DNA of 64,000 nucleotides from Pseudomonadota bacterium (GCA_018240405.1 JAFEFW010000614.1:1-64000), one strand, 5' to 3'. Shown: positions 25,250 through 34,944, numbered from the stretch's first letter. A program made the numbers and translations. The notes: a model not told the origin generated them from the letters alone.

Positions 25250-26796
25250 GAACCAGGACGAGAGCCCTTCTGACCACCGCCCTGCTGGGGTGCCTAGCGA
25301 CCGCCGGCGCGCAGGCCGCGGAACCCAATCCGAATGCGACGCTGATCTATTACGATGCCGTCGGTAACGTGACGCTGGATCCGGCGGAGCCGCAAAGCGG
25401 CAGCAGCTTTTCGCAGGAGGTGTTGCTGGCGCTGTACGACACAGTGGTCTACCTCGACGACAAGGGAAACCCGGGTCCGGGCCTGGCGGAATCGTGGCAG
25501 GTCAACCCCGAGATGACGTCGTACACGTTCAAGTTGCGGCCGGGCATCAAGTTCCATGACGGTTCCGACCTGACAGCCGACGTGGTGAAGCGCAACATCG
25601 ACCGCAACATGGCACTGGGCAACAAGGCCAGCGGCGCCATGGTCGACTCGATCAAGCCGTTCGCATCCGTGGAAGTCCTTGGCCCGCTTGAATTCCGGCT
25701 GAATCTGAACTCACCCAGCGGACAGATTCCATTCGTGATGGGTGGCATTGCCGGGATGGTTGCCAGCGCGGCATCGATCAACAACGATGATTTCGGGGTC
25801 AGCTTCAAGGCCGTCGGCACCGGCGCTTACCGTCTGCAGTCATTCGAGTCCAACGTCAAGACGATCATGGCGCGGAACGATTCCTACTGGGGCGGCACCA
25901 AGGGCCGTCCTGCGGTCTTCCAGCATCACTACGTTCCCGACGGCAACGCCCGGCTGAACGCAGTGCGGTCCGGTCAGGCGACCATTGCCCTGATCGACCC
26001 GCGGCAGGTGCCAGAAACCAAGAGTGCCGGCCTTGCCATTCAGATGAATGAAAAGAACGGCGTCTGGGATATCTACATCAACCTGGGCAAGACGCCGCTG
26101 AAGGACCTGAAGGTGCGGCAAGCCCTCATGCACGCGATCGACCGCGAGGCACTGGCCGACGCGCTGAGTTTTGGCAGCAGCAAGCCAACGGTGCAGTTCT
26201 TCGCGCAGTCCTCGCCGGTCTATGATCCGGCGCTGGAAAAGCTCTACCCGTATGATCCGAAGAAGGCGAAGGCGCTGCTCGCCGAAGCCGGCTACAAGGA
26301 TGGCATCGACCTGACGCAGCTGTTGCTCAACACGACTGAATACAAGCAGTTGGGCGAAGCGTTGCAGGCGATGCTGGCGGAATCCAACATCCGGGTGAAG
26401 TTCGACGTTGTGGATGCCTCGAACTTCAACGTGTTCCGCCGCCCGCCGTACCGGGGCGACTACCTGATGGCACGATGGGGCGGCCGAGCGGATCCGCTGC
26501 AGGTGTACCAGGAACTGATCGCGACGGGTGCAACCTACAATCCTGTCGGCGTCGCCAGTCCCGAAATCGATACGCTTATCGCCAAGGCGCGCGGCATGCT
26601 GCCGTCCGACCCGCAGCGCATTCCCGTGCTGCGCCAGATCGCGCGCGTCGCGGTGGAGAACGTGGCGCACGCGCCGTTGATGACGCGGTCCAACATCTAT
26701 GCCTTCCGCGAAGGCTGCATTATGAATCTGAAACCGTACCTGCCGTTTGGCGACGACCGTTTCAACGACGTGCAGGTGAGCGCGGCATGCAAGTGA
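25246..26796 (+). CDS. ABC transporter substrate-binding protein 2 (family 5)
   Basis: The 516-residue paralog of the preceding gene starts in an ATGA overlap with it (an ATG 6 bases earlier is possible). It has a signal peptide ending at about AQA-AE. It shares TLIYYDAVGNVTLDPAEPQS, GLAESW, VRQALMHAIDREALADALSF and the C-terminal GCIMNLKPYLPFGDDRFND, ending in Ala-Ala-Cys-Lys. Two binding proteins this similar in one operon suggest ligand diversification. It ends in a TGA that overlaps the candidate GTG of the third binding protein, so the three are translationally linked. Confidence 0.85.
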   Translation: MRTRTRALLTTALLGCLATAGAQAAEPNPNATLIYYDAVGNVTLDPAEPQSGSSFSQEVLLALYDTVVYLDDKGNPGPGLAESWQVNPEMTSYTFKLRPGIKFHDGSDLTADVVKRNIDRNMALGNKASGAMVDSIKPFASVEVLGPLEFRLNLNSPSGQIPFVMGGIAGMVASAASINNDDFGVSFKAVGTGAYRLQSFESNVKTIMARNDSYWGGTKGRPAVFQHHYVPDGNARLNAVRSGQATIALIDPRQVPETKSAGLAIQMNEKNGVWDIYINLGKTPLKDLKVRQALMHAIDREALADALSFGSSKPTVQFFAQSSPVYDPALEKLYPYDPKKAKALLAEAGYKDGIDLTQLLLNTTEYKQLGEALQAMLAESNIRVKFDVVDASNFNVFRRPPYRGDYLMARWGGRADPLQVYQELIATGATYNPVGVASPEIDTLIAKARGMLPSDPQRIPVLRQIARVAVENVAHAPLMTRSNIYAFREGCIMNLKPYLPFGDDRFNDVQVSAACK

Positions 26797-28502
26797 GACG
26801 TTTTATTGCGGGCGCAAACGTTCACACCGTCATGGCGGGCGAAGGCCCGCCATCCACGGCTTGCGATGCGTCCCCAGGTCGGGAATACCAAACCGTGCGG
26901 CAAAGGCGTGGATGGCGGGCCTTCGCCCGCCCTGACGTTGAACCAGCGGCCGGGAGCCCGCTCCGCCACCTGCTCGCCGCCACCGCGCTGACCCTCGCCG
27001 CCGCCCTACCCGCTCGCGCCGCCGACAAGGCGCCGGACCCGAACGCGACGCTGATCTATTTCGATGCCGTCAGCAACCAGACGCTGGACCCGCAGGAGCC
27101 GCAGAATAACAGCAGCTTCGCCCAGGGCGTGCTGATGGCGATCTACGACTCGCTGGTCCGCCTGGCTCCAGACGGTGAGCCCAAGCCCGGCCTCGCCGAG
27201 TCCTGGCACTACAACGAAGACCTGACGGAGATCACCTTCACCCTGCGCAAGGGGGTCACCTTCCACGACGGCACGCCGTTCAATGCCGCCGCAGTAGCGA
27301 AGAATTTTGAGCGTTCGATGGCTCTCGGCCCCAAAGCCGGCGGCGTGACCATCGAAACCTTTACGCAGGTCGCCGGCTACGAAGTCGTCGACGACAGCAC
27401 AGTCCGGGTCAAGCTGAAGGCACGCAGCGGACAGATGCCGTACCTGTTCGGTACGCAGGCCGGCATGATGATCAGCCCCGCCGTGCTGTCTGACACAGCG
27501 TTTGGCGCAACGCTAAAGCCGATTGGCACCGGCCCGTATCGCGTCACCGGCTTCGACTCCAATGTCCGCACGCAAACCCGCCGTAACGACGCTTATTGGG
27601 AAGGCATCGAGGGCCGTCCGGCCGGATTCGAGCACAATTTCGTTTCGGATGCGCGCGCCCGCCTGAACGCGCTCCGGTCAGGCCAGGCCAACCTTGCGCT
27701 GATTGAGCCACGGCAGATCGCCGAGGCCAAGGACGCCGGATTTGCCGTCCAGATCAACGAAAAGAACAGCACCTGGGAGATCGGTCTCAACACCAGCCAT
27801 GAAACGGTCGGCAAGTTGAAACTGCGCCAGGCGATGATGCACGCGATCGATCGCGAAGCATTGGCTGACGCCCTCGGCTACGGCGCATCGAAACCAACCG
27901 TTCAGTTCTTCGCCCAGTCCTCGCCCTGGTTCGACCCGGCGTTGGAGAAACTGTTCCCCTACGATCCGGATAAGGCTCGTAAGCTGGTGGCCGAAGCCGG
28001 CTATCCGAAGGGCGTCGACATAAGCTGGCTGCTGTTGAACACCACCGAATACAAGACAATGGGTGAGGCCGTGCAGTCGATGCTGCAGGAAGTCGGCATC
28101 CGGGTGAAATTCGATACGGTCGACGTCTCGCAATACACGCTGTTCCGCCGCCCGGCACCAGGGCGCGGCGACGTACTGATGGTGCGCTGGGGAGGCCGCC
28201 CTGATCCGCTGATGACGTTCCAGGAGTTTATCAGTGGCAAGGCTAATCCATGGGGCGCGGTGGTACCGGAAATCGATACGCTGATCGATCAGGCCCGCGC
28301 CATGGCGCCATCAGACCCGAAGCGGGCCGAGGTGATCCACAAGCTCTCCCGCGTCGCCACCGAACAGGTCGCGCATATGACGCTGATGACCCGGTCGAAC
28401 GTCTACGCCTACAAGCCGGGCTGCGTCACCAACCTGCCCGCCTACCTGCCCACCGGCAATGACCGCATGAACGACACACGTGTCGGCATGGGCTGCAAGT
28501 AA
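26793..28502 (+). CDS. ABC transporter substrate-binding protein 3 (family 5), leader interrupted by repeat
   Basis: The mature part (from about residue 76, KAPDPNATLIYFDAVSNQTL) is a full SBP_bac_5 paralog of its neighbours with GLAESWHYNEDLTEITF, VTFHDGTPFN and a final Gly-Cys-Lys. A GTG at 26793 overlaps the upstream TGA exactly as in the previous pair, giving 569 residues, about 45-50 more than the paralogs. The surplus is at the N terminus, where a 110-bp palindromic repeat (26828-26937) reads through in frame before a good hydrophobic core (HLLAATALTLAAALPARA). Other possible starts are ATG 26831 and GTG 26895. Whether it is still exported is open. Confidence 0.75.
   Translation: MRRFIAGANVHTVMAGEGPPSTACDASPGREYQTVRQRRGWRAFARPDVEPAAGSPLRHLLAATALTLAAALPARAADKAPDPNATLIYFDAVSNQTLDPQEPQNNSSFAQGVLMAIYDSLVRLAPDGEPKPGLAESWHYNEDLTEITFTLRKGVTFHDGTPFNAAAVAKNFERSMALGPKAGGVTIETFTQVAGYEVVDDSTVRVKLKARSGQMPYLFGTQAGMMISPAVLSDTAFGATLKPIGTGPYRVTGFDSNVRTQTRRNDAYWEGIEGRPAGFEHNFVSDARARLNALRSGQANLALIEPRQIAEAKDAGFAVQINEKNSTWEIGLNTSHETVGKLKLRQAMMHAIDREALADALGYGASKPTVQFFAQSSPWFDPALEKLFPYDPDKARKLVAEAGYPKGVDISWLLLNTTEYKTMGEAVQSMLQEVGIRVKFDTVDVSQYTLFRRPAPGRGDVLMVRWGGRPDPLMTFQEFISGKANPWGAVVPEIDTLIDQARAMAPSDPKRAEVIHKLSRVATEQVAHMTLMTRSNVYAYKPGCVTNLPAYLPTGNDRMNDTRVGMGCK
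26828..26937. repeat. Palindromic repeat element inside coding sequence
   Basis: Two 31-bp arms in inverted orientation (26828-26858 and 26907-26937) match with one mismatch. Each arm is itself a hairpin (GGCGGGC-GAAG-GCCCGCC type). The 48-base middle also pairs partly. It resembles the REP/BIME-like CGTCATGGC-GGGC...-CCATCCACG repeats known from alphaproteobacterial intergenic DNA. Here it lies in the 5' coding part of a binding-protein gene. Confidence 0.8.
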
Positions 28503-28515
28503 TGATTGCCGCATC

Positions 28516-29466
28516 ATGAACACACTCCTTTATCTTCTCCGCCGCATTCTCAGCGCGATCCCGATCCTGGTGCTGGTCGGCCTGATCACTTTCCTGTTGA
28601 TACACCTGACGCCGGGTGACCCGGCGGCGGTGGTGGCGGGCGACAACGCCACAGCCGAGGCGATCGAGGCTGCGCGTGTACGCCTCGGCCTTGATAAGCC
28701 GTTCCTGGTGCAGTTCTGGACCTGGCTGAACGGCGTGGTGGTCGGCGACCTCGGCACCTCCTTCACCAGTGGCCGGCCGGTGACGTCGCTAATCTTCGAC
28801 CGCCTGCCGATCACGCTGTCGCTGACCGCGGGCTCAACACTGATCGGTATCGGCATCGCCGTGCCGCTAGGCGTTCTCGCGGCGCTCTACCGCAACTCCT
28901 GGGCGGATCGGTTGATCATCATCACGACCTCAATGGGAATTGCCGCACCGGAATTCTTCATTGGTCTGCTGCTGGTGCTGGTCGTGGCGCTCAACATGGG
29001 ATTGCTGCCGGCCACCGGCTACGTGCCATTCGCCGAAGACCCCGTGGAGTTTGTGCGCCGCCTGATCCTGCCCTGCTTCACCCTGGGGGTCGGCCTCGCC
29101 GCCGAACTGGCGCGGCAGGTGCGCGGCGCAATGATCGATATCCTGTCGCGCGACTACATCCAGACGGCACGTGCCAAGGGCCTGTCCAGCCTGTCGATCA
29201 TCGTCAAGCACGGGCTGAAGAACGCCGCCATCCCGATCGTCACGGTGCTCGGCCTGCAGATCCGCCGCCTGCTTGGCGGCGCCGTCATCGTCGAGCAGAT
29301 ATTCGCCATGAACGGTGTCGGGTCGCTCGCGGTCAGGGCCGTCTTTCTGCGTGACCTGCCCGTGCTGCTGGGAGTCGCGCTCATCACCGCCGTTGTGGTG
29401 CTGTTCGTCAATCTGCTGGTGGACATGTCCTACGGCTACTTCGATCCAAAGGTGCGTCAATCATGA
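28516..29466 (+). CDS. ABC transporter permease, DppB/OppB type
   Basis: The 316-residue inner-membrane permease has about six transmembrane helices. The family N terminus is present (LLYLLRRILSAIPILVLVGL, about 3-22; HLTPGDPA, about 29-36). The EAA-type loop is RDYIQTARAKGLSSLSIIVK (about 214-233), which contacts the ATPases. The C terminus ends DMSYGYFDPKVR, as in most DppB proteins. The ATG at 28516 lies 13 bases after the third binding protein. It pairs with the permease at 29463, whose start overlaps its stop by 4 bases. Confidence 0.9.
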   Translation: MNTLLYLLRRILSAIPILVLVGLITFLLIHLTPGDPAAVVAGDNATAEAIEAARVRLGLDKPFLVQFWTWLNGVVVGDLGTSFTSGRPVTSLIFDRLPITLSLTAGSTLIGIGIAVPLGVLAALYRNSWADRLIIITTSMGIAAPEFFIGLLLVLVVALNMGLLPATGYVPFAEDPVEFVRRLILPCFTLGVGLAAELARQVRGAMIDILSRDYIQTARAKGLSSLSIIVKHGLKNAAIPIVTVLGLQIRRLLGGAVIVEQIFAMNGVGSLAVRAVFLRDLPVLLGVALITAVVVLFVNLLVDMSYGYFDPKVRQS

Positions 29467-30344
29467 GCGCAACGACCATGCAGTCGGCCGCCGTCGCGCT
29501 GCCGCCGCCCAGCGGCTTCGTCAAGCGGTTCATGCGCAACCGCACGGCGATGATCTCCCTGATTATCCTGCTGCTGATCACCCTGGTGGCGATCTTCGCG
29601 CCATACCTGGCGCCGCACGATCCGGCCAAGAGTTCGCTCCGCGCCATTATGAAGCCACCGAACGCAACCTACTTGCTGGGTTCGGATGACCTGGGCCGCG
29701 ACGTACTCAGCCGACTGATCTTTGCCAGCCGCTTGTCGCTGATCGCCAGCGTACAGGCAGTGGTGATTGCCCTGGGCCTGGGTCTGCCGCTGGGCCTGAT
29801 TGCCGGCTACCTCGGTGGTTGGGTGGACATGGTCATCATGCGCCTGAACGACGCTCTGATGAGCTTCCCGGCGCTCATCCTGGCTGTCGTGATCGTTGGT
29901 ATGGTCGGGCCGAGCCTGACGAATGCGATGACGGCGATCGGGCTGGTTTATGCGCCGCGCGTGATGCGCGTCGTGCGCGGCAGCACGCTTTCAGTGCGAC
30001 AGGAGGTCTACATCAACGCTGCCCGCGCCACAGGCTGCAGCGACGCACGCATTATCACGCGGCATGTCCTGCCAAACGTGACCGGGCCGCTGGTCGTACA
30101 GGCAACCGTGCTGATGGGCCAAGCGTTGCTGGCAGAAGCAGGGCTAAGCTTCCTCGGCCTGGGCGTACAGCCGCCCGAGGCAAGCTGGGGCTCGATCCTT
30201 GGTGCGGCCTTCCCGTTCATGCAGCGCTCCCCGGTGCCGACCATCGCCGCAGGACTGGTCATTTCGATCACGGTGCTCTGTTTCAATCTGGTCGGCGACG
30301 GCATCCGCGATTCCGTCGGCCGCATGCGACGCGCAGGAGACTGA
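29463..30344 (+). CDS. ABC transporter permease, DppC/OppC type
   Basis: The 293-residue permease has the OppC-type N-terminal cytoplasmic segment (FVKRFMRNRTAMISLIILLL, about 20-39), the LGSDDLGRDVLSRLIFASR motif (about 73-91) and the EAA loop EVYINAARATGCSDARIITR (about 180-199). Six transmembrane helices are expected. ATGA overlap with the DppB-like gene; the ATPase gene starts 3 bases downstream. It forms the heterodimeric channel of the uptake system. Confidence 0.9.
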   Translation: MSATTMQSAAVALPPPSGFVKRFMRNRTAMISLIILLLITLVAIFAPYLAPHDPAKSSLRAIMKPPNATYLLGSDDLGRDVLSRLIFASRLSLIASVQAVVIALGLGLPLGLIAGYLGGWVDMVIMRLNDALMSFPALILAVVIVGMVGPSLTNAMTAIGLVYAPRVMRVVRGSTLSVRQEVYINAARATGCSDARIITRHVLPNVTGPLVVQATVLMGQALLAEAGLSFLGLGVQPPEASWGSILGAAFPFMQRSPVPTIAAGLVISITVLCFNLVGDGIRDSVGRMRRAGD

Positions 30345-30347
30345 GCC

Positions 30348-31403
30348 ATGGACCAGACCGGTTCCCCCCCTGGCGGCGGCGACAAGCTGCTTGAAATCCG
30401 TGACCTCGTCGTGCAGTTCCCTTCCCCCAACGGCCTGCTGACGGTCGTGGACCACGTCTCATTAAGTGTCGGACGCAACGACATCGTCTGCATCGTCGGC
30501 GAGTCCGGATCCGGCAAGAGCGTAACGATGCAGGCGGCCGTTGGCCTGGTGCAGCCGAAAGGCGGACGGGTCAGCGGAGGCAGCGTGAAGTTTGAGGGTC
30601 AGGAGCTCGTCGGCATGTCCAGCCGCCAGCTCAACCGCATCCGCGGCGATTCCATCGGCTTTATCTTCCAGGAGCCGATGACCAGCCTCAACCCAGCCTA
30701 CACCGTCGGCGATCAGATCGCGGAGGTGGTGCGCCGGCACCGCAACGTGTCGCGCCGTGACGCGTGGAAGCGGGCGGTGGAGGTCATGGACCGCGTGCAC
30801 ATTGCCTCGGCGGCCACCAGGGCGGGTGACTATCCTCACCAGTTTTCGGGAGGCATGCGGCAGCGCGTGATGATCGCCATGGCGATTGCCTGCGACCCAA
30901 AACTGTTGATCGCGGACGAACCGACGACCGCGCTGGACGTGACCATTCAGGCGCGCATCCTGGAAGTGCTGGAAGAACTGCAGCGCGAGTCCGGCATGTC
31001 GGTGCTGTTCATCACCCACGACCTTGGCGTGGTGGCGGAAATCGCCCGCAGCGTCGTGGTGATGTACGGCGCGCAGGTGGTGGAGTCCGCCCCGGTCGAC
31101 GAGTTGTTCCGCAGTCCGCGACACCCCTACACCGCCGGCCTCCTGGAGGCGATGCCGCAGGTCGCGCTGGATCGGGGCCACGCACCGATTGCCATCCCTG
31201 GCGTCGTGGCGCAGGCCTATGCATGGCCGCAGGGCTGCCGCTTCCACCCGCGCTGCACCTTCTGCAAGCCAGAGGTCTGCGCAGATGCCCCGGTGCCGTT
31301 GATGCCCGATGACCACGGCTTTGTCCGGTGCGCCAGAGCAGCGGAGCTGCGCGCCACGCTAGGGCAGGCCGCGACAGAACGTTCCGTGCCGGTGATGTCA
31401 TGA
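30348..31403 (+). CDS. ABC transporter ATP-binding protein, DppD/OppD type
   Basis: The 351-residue ATPase has Walker A GESGSGKS (about 47-54), a Q-loop in [13 protein letters not shown], the signature FSGGMRQR (about 165-172), Walker [13 protein letters not shown] (about 185-196) and the switch His in FITHDLG. The C-terminal oligopeptide-binding extension has cysteines [15 protein letters not shown] (about 295-309), which in OppD/DppD proteins can hold an Fe-S cluster. It drives import together with the next ATPase. Confidence 0.9.
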   Translation: MDQTGSPPGGGDKLLEIRDLVVQFPSPNGLLTVVDHVSLSVGRNDIVCIVGESGSGKSVTMQAAVGLVQPKGGRVSGGSVKFEGQELVGMSSRQLNRIRGDSIGFIFQEPMTSLNPAYTVGDQIAEVVRRHRNVSRRDAWKRAVEVMDRVHIASAATRAGDYPHQFSGGMRQRVMIAMAIACDPKLLIADEPTTALDVTIQARILEVLEELQRESGMSVLFITHDLGVVAEIARSVVVMYGAQVVESAPVDELFRSPRHPYTAGLLEAMPQVALDRGHAPIAIPGVVAQAYAWPQGCRFHPRCTFCKPEVCADAPVPLMPDDHGFVRCARAAELRATLGQAATERSVPVMS

Positions 31404-32461
31404 GCAAGCCTTGCCTGCAGGTCCGGGACCTGAACGTCAAATACCCGGTCGGATCCACGTTCCTCGGAGCTCAGCGCTGGCTGCACGCGGCCAGCGATGT
31501 GTCGTTGCATATCGATGCCGGCGAAACGCTTGGACTGGTCGGCGAGTCCGGCAGCGGCAAGTCCACTACCGGCATGGCCATCCTCCGCCTGGTCACACCC
31601 CACTCCGGCACTGTGCGGCTCGGCGACACCGATGTAACGAAACTTCCGGCTTCCGGCCTCCGGGCGTTGCGGCGGCGGATGCAGATCGTCTTCCAGGACC
31701 CATACTCATCGCTGAACCCGTCGATGACGATCGCGCAGTTGCTGGAAGAGCCGTTGCAGATCCACGCCAACATGTCGAAATCCGACCGGCAGAACGCGGT
31801 GGCCGAGATTCTGCGAGCGGTGGGACTGCACGCTGGCTACGCAGCGCGCTACCCGCATGAGTTCTCCGGCGGACAGCGACAGCGCATAGCCATCGCGCGG
31901 GCCATGATCCTGCATCCGGAACTGGTCGTGCTGGACGAACCGGTGAGCGCGCTGGACGTTTCGACCCAGAGCCAGATCCTGAACCTGCTGAAGGCGATCC
32001 AGGACAAGTCCGGCACCGCGTTCTTGCTGGTGGCGCACGACCTGGCCGTTGTTCGGCTCATGAGTCCGCGCGTTGCGGTAATGTATCTCGGCGAGATTGT
32101 CGAGGAGGGTCCGAGCGGGCGCGTCTACGACTCGCCGGGGCATCCGTACTCGATGGCGCTGATCTCGGCGATACCGTTTCCCGACCCGGTACGGCAACGC
32201 AGCGCCACGCGCCTGATCCTGCGCGGCGACCTGCCCAGCCTGATGCGGCCGCCCAGCGGCTGCCGGTTCCGGACACGGTGCCCGTTCGCCATGGAGATCT
32301 GCGCGCAGGAGAAGCCGCCGCCGGCGCCGATCGAGGGCGGCGGCACCGCCGCTTGCCATCTGCACGCCCACGGGCCCCGGCTACGCGGCCGATCTGTACA
32401 GACGCTGCTGACGAACAGGCCGGGGGAGGTGCCGCAGGCGGCGATGGCAGCTTCGCGATAG
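31400..32461 (+). CDS. ABC transporter ATP-binding protein, DppF/OppF type
   Basis: The 353-residue ATPase starts in an ATGA overlap with the DppD-like gene. Walker A GESGSGKS (about 52-59), IVFQDPYSSLNPSM, signature FSGGQRQR, Walker B LVVLDEPVSALD and switch His in VAHDLAVV are all present. The C-terminal CRFRTRCPF...C cysteines match the family. A slightly long C-terminal tail (after about 330) is low-complexity. It is the second nucleotide-binding subunit of the uptake system. Confidence 0.9.
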   Translation: MSKPCLQVRDLNVKYPVGSTFLGAQRWLHAASDVSLHIDAGETLGLVGESGSGKSTTGMAILRLVTPHSGTVRLGDTDVTKLPASGLRALRRRMQIVFQDPYSSLNPSMTIAQLLEEPLQIHANMSKSDRQNAVAEILRAVGLHAGYAARYPHEFSGGQRQRIAIARAMILHPELVVLDEPVSALDVSTQSQILNLLKAIQDKSGTAFLLVAHDLAVVRLMSPRVAVMYLGEIVEEGPSGRVYDSPGHPYSMALISAIPFPDPVRQRSATRLILRGDLPSLMRPPSGCRFRTRCPFAMEICAQEKPPPAPIEGGGTAACHLHAHGPRLRGRSVQTLLTNRPGEVPQAAMAASR

Positions 32462-32517
32462 GTGTTACGACGGGAACGGCCCAGCCAAAGCGGCCGCCCA
32501 TACAGGGAGACAGACGC

Positions 32518-34092
32518 ATGAAGATACGTTCCGCCGCAGCCATGCTGGTCGCGGGCGCACTGGCACTGGCATCGCAGGCCCCGGCTCAGGGGGCCGGGCC
32601 CAAGTACAATACCGATGCGACGCTGATCTATTACGATTCCTCGGGCAACGCGACGCTTGATCCGGCAGAGCCGCAAAACGGCAGCAGCTACTCGCATGAA
32701 TCTTTGTTGGCGATCTATGATACGCTGATCCGCTTCGATCAGGCCGGAAACCTCACGCCTGGCCTGGCGGAGTCCTGGACGATCAACGACGACCTGACTG
32801 AGATCACGCTGAAGATCCGCAAGGGCGTGACCTTTCACGATGGCGCCAAGCTGGACGCTGCCGCGGTGAAGCGCAATTTTGAGCGGTCCACGGCGCTGGG
32901 CAAGCGCGCCGGTAATACGCTGGCGGATACGTTCCAGCAGATCGGCACGATTGAAACTGTCGGCGATGACACCGTGAAGCTGAAGCTGCGCCAGCCCAGC
33001 GGCCAGATCGAGTTCCGCCTGGCCTACAACAGCGGCATGATGGTCAGCCCCGCGGCACTGGAACCACTGCCGAACGGCGATCCGGTGTTCGGCGCTACGA
33101 TGAAGCCGATCGGCGCCGGTCCCTACCGCGTGAAATCATTCGATTCCAACGTCAAGACCATCATGACGCGGTACGACGAGTATTGGCGCGGCAAGGAGGG
33201 GCGTCCGGCCGGGTTCGAGAATCATTACGTTCCGGACGCTCGCGCACGGCTAAACGCCGTGCGCTCCGGTGAGGCAACGATCGCGCTGATCGATCCCCGC
33301 ACCATCGCTGACGCCAAGGCCGCCGGCCTGACCATCCAGATGGTCGAGAAGAATGCGCTGTGGGACATCTACCTGAACGTTTCGCGGCCGGTGTTGAGCG
33401 ATGTGCGCGTGCGGCAGGCGCTGATGTACGCGCTGGACCGGGAGGCGCTGGCGGATGCGATCGGCTTCGGCAGTTCCAAACCCACTGGCCAGCTTTGGGC
33501 GCCAAGCTCGCCGTTCTACATCAAGGAACTCGACACAAGGTATCCATACGACCCGGCCAAGGCGCGCGCCCTGCTGGCCGAGGCAGGCTATAAGAACAAC
33601 GCCGAGATCACGCTACTGCTGCTGAACACGACCGAGTACCGGCAGTTGGCCGAGGCGTTGCAGGGCATGTGGGCGGATGTCGGCGTGAAGCTGAAGTTCG
33701 ACGTGATCGACGTATCGCAATACACGCAGTTCGCCCGGCCGACACCACGCGGCGACATGATGATCGGGCGCAACGGTGGCCGTGGCGACGCGGTCGAAGG
33801 GCTGATGCAGATCGTCGGCACCGGCGGCGGCGTGAACCCCGGCGGCGCTGCCAGCCCGAAAATTGACGCGCTACTGCAGAAGGCTCGGATCCTGAAGTCC
33901 ACCGACCCGAAGCGTCTGGAGACGATGCTGGAACTGTCGCGCGAAATTTCCGAGCAGGTTGGGAATATCCCGACGATCACACGGGCGACGGTATACGCCT
34001 ACAAGCCGGGCTGCATTCTCGATCTGGAGGCGTACATGCCGGCGGGGGACGAACGGTTCAATGACGTGAAGATTGGTCCGAACTGTAAGTAA
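32518..34092 (+). CDS. ABC transporter substrate-binding protein 4 (family 5)
   Basis: The 524-residue paralog of binding proteins 1-3 is placed after the ATPases. It has a signal peptide (MKIRSAAAMLVAGALALASQ, cleavage after about AQG-A), then TLIYYDSSGNATLDPAEPQN, GLAESWTINDDLTEITLKIR, VRQALMYALDREALADAIGF and the shared C terminus GCILDLEAYMPAGDERFNDV ending Asn-Cys-Lys. AGGGAG lies about 9 bases before the ATG. With three tandem copies upstream, this makes four binding proteins for one permease/ATPase set. Confidence 0.9.
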   Translation: MKIRSAAAMLVAGALALASQAPAQGAGPKYNTDATLIYYDSSGNATLDPAEPQNGSSYSHESLLAIYDTLIRFDQAGNLTPGLAESWTINDDLTEITLKIRKGVTFHDGAKLDAAAVKRNFERSTALGKRAGNTLADTFQQIGTIETVGDDTVKLKLRQPSGQIEFRLAYNSGMMVSPAALEPLPNGDPVFGATMKPIGAGPYRVKSFDSNVKTIMTRYDEYWRGKEGRPAGFENHYVPDARARLNAVRSGEATIALIDPRTIADAKAAGLTIQMVEKNALWDIYLNVSRPVLSDVRVRQALMYALDREALADAIGFGSSKPTGQLWAPSSPFYIKELDTRYPYDPAKARALLAEAGYKNNAEITLLLLNTTEYRQLAEALQGMWADVGVKLKFDVIDVSQYTQFARPTPRGDMMIGRNGGRGDAVEGLMQIVGTGGGVNPGGAASPKIDALLQKARILKSTDPKRLETMLELSREISEQVGNIPTITRATVYAYKPGCILDLEAYMPAGDERFNDVKIGPNCK

Positions 34093-34275
34093 CCGACCCT
34101 GATCGGGCGGCCGCCTTTTCCTTCGCGTCATCGCCCGCCGGCGTGCGGGCGATCGCAAGCGACGGCCGCCATCTGATCAACAGGCAGGCATCGTGGCGGC
34201 GCTGTTCTCCTACCCGGTGGTATGGCAAACAGCGCGCACCGCCTTGCGGCGGCATGAACTGCGCCGAAGCCGACC

Positions 34276-34944
34276 ATGATCGTTGTCCACCACCTCAATC
34301 ACTCCCGCTCGCAGCGCATTCTGTGGCTACTGGAGGAACTCGGCGTGGAGTACGAAGTGGTGAAGCACTTCCGCGACCCGGTGACGAACCTCGCACCGCC
34401 GGACATCACCAAAATCCACCCACTGGGCAAGCTGCCGATCATCCAGGAGGGTGACCTGACGCTGGCCGAGTCGGGCGCCATCATTGAGTATATCCTGGGA
34501 AAATACGGCAAGGGCCGCCTGGTGCCGGCAGCAAGGTCGGCGGAGCACACGCGCTACCTCTACTGGATGCACTACGCGGAAGGGTCCGCGATGCCTGTGC
34601 TGCTGCTGCGCGTGATCTTCGACCAGATCGAGACCGCGCGTGTGCCGTTTTTGATACGACCGCTGACGCGCGGGCTGGCGCGCCGCATGAAGGGACAGTT
34701 CATCCAACCGCAACTCGACCGGCACTACGATTACCTGGAAGCCGAACTTGATAACCGTGACTGGTTCGCCGGCGGCTCCGAGATGACCGCCGCCGACATC
34801 CAAATGAGCTTTGCGCTGGAGGGAGCTGCCGCTCGGGCCGGCCTGGACCAGCGGCACCCCCGGCTAATGGCATTCCTGGAGCGCATTCACGCCCGCCCAG
34901 CCTACCACCGCGCCATCGAGCGTGGTGGCCCATACCAACTGTAG
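34276..34944 (+). CDS. Glutathione S-transferase family protein
   Basis: The 222-residue protein has an N-terminal thioredoxin-like domain (HLNHSRSQRILWLLEELGVE, about 6-25; GKLPIIQEGDLTLAESGAII, about 51-70) and an all-helical C-terminal domain with FAGGSEMTAADIQMSFAL (about 165-182). SRS near the first helix supplies a Ser at the usual glutathione-activating position. Conjugation or peroxide detoxification in the cytoplasm is the family role; the substrate is unknown. It is convergent with the glutamate-synthase-like gene. Confidence 0.9.
   Translation: MIVVHHLNHSRSQRILWLLEELGVEYEVVKHFRDPVTNLAPPDITKIHPLGKLPIIQEGDLTLAESGAIIEYILGKYGKGRLVPAARSAEHTRYLYWMHYAEGSAMPVLLLRVIFDQIETARVPFLIRPLTRGLARRMKGQFIQPQLDRHYDYLEAELDNRDWFAGGSEMTAADIQMSFALEGAAARAGLDQRHPRLMAFLERIHARPAYHRAIERGGPYQL

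Noticed and set aside
26697-27028. Short minus-strand frames over the palindromic repeat
   Set aside because: They are translations of the repeat itself (Gly/Pro/Ser/Arg-rich) and are a common false call in genomes that carry such elements.
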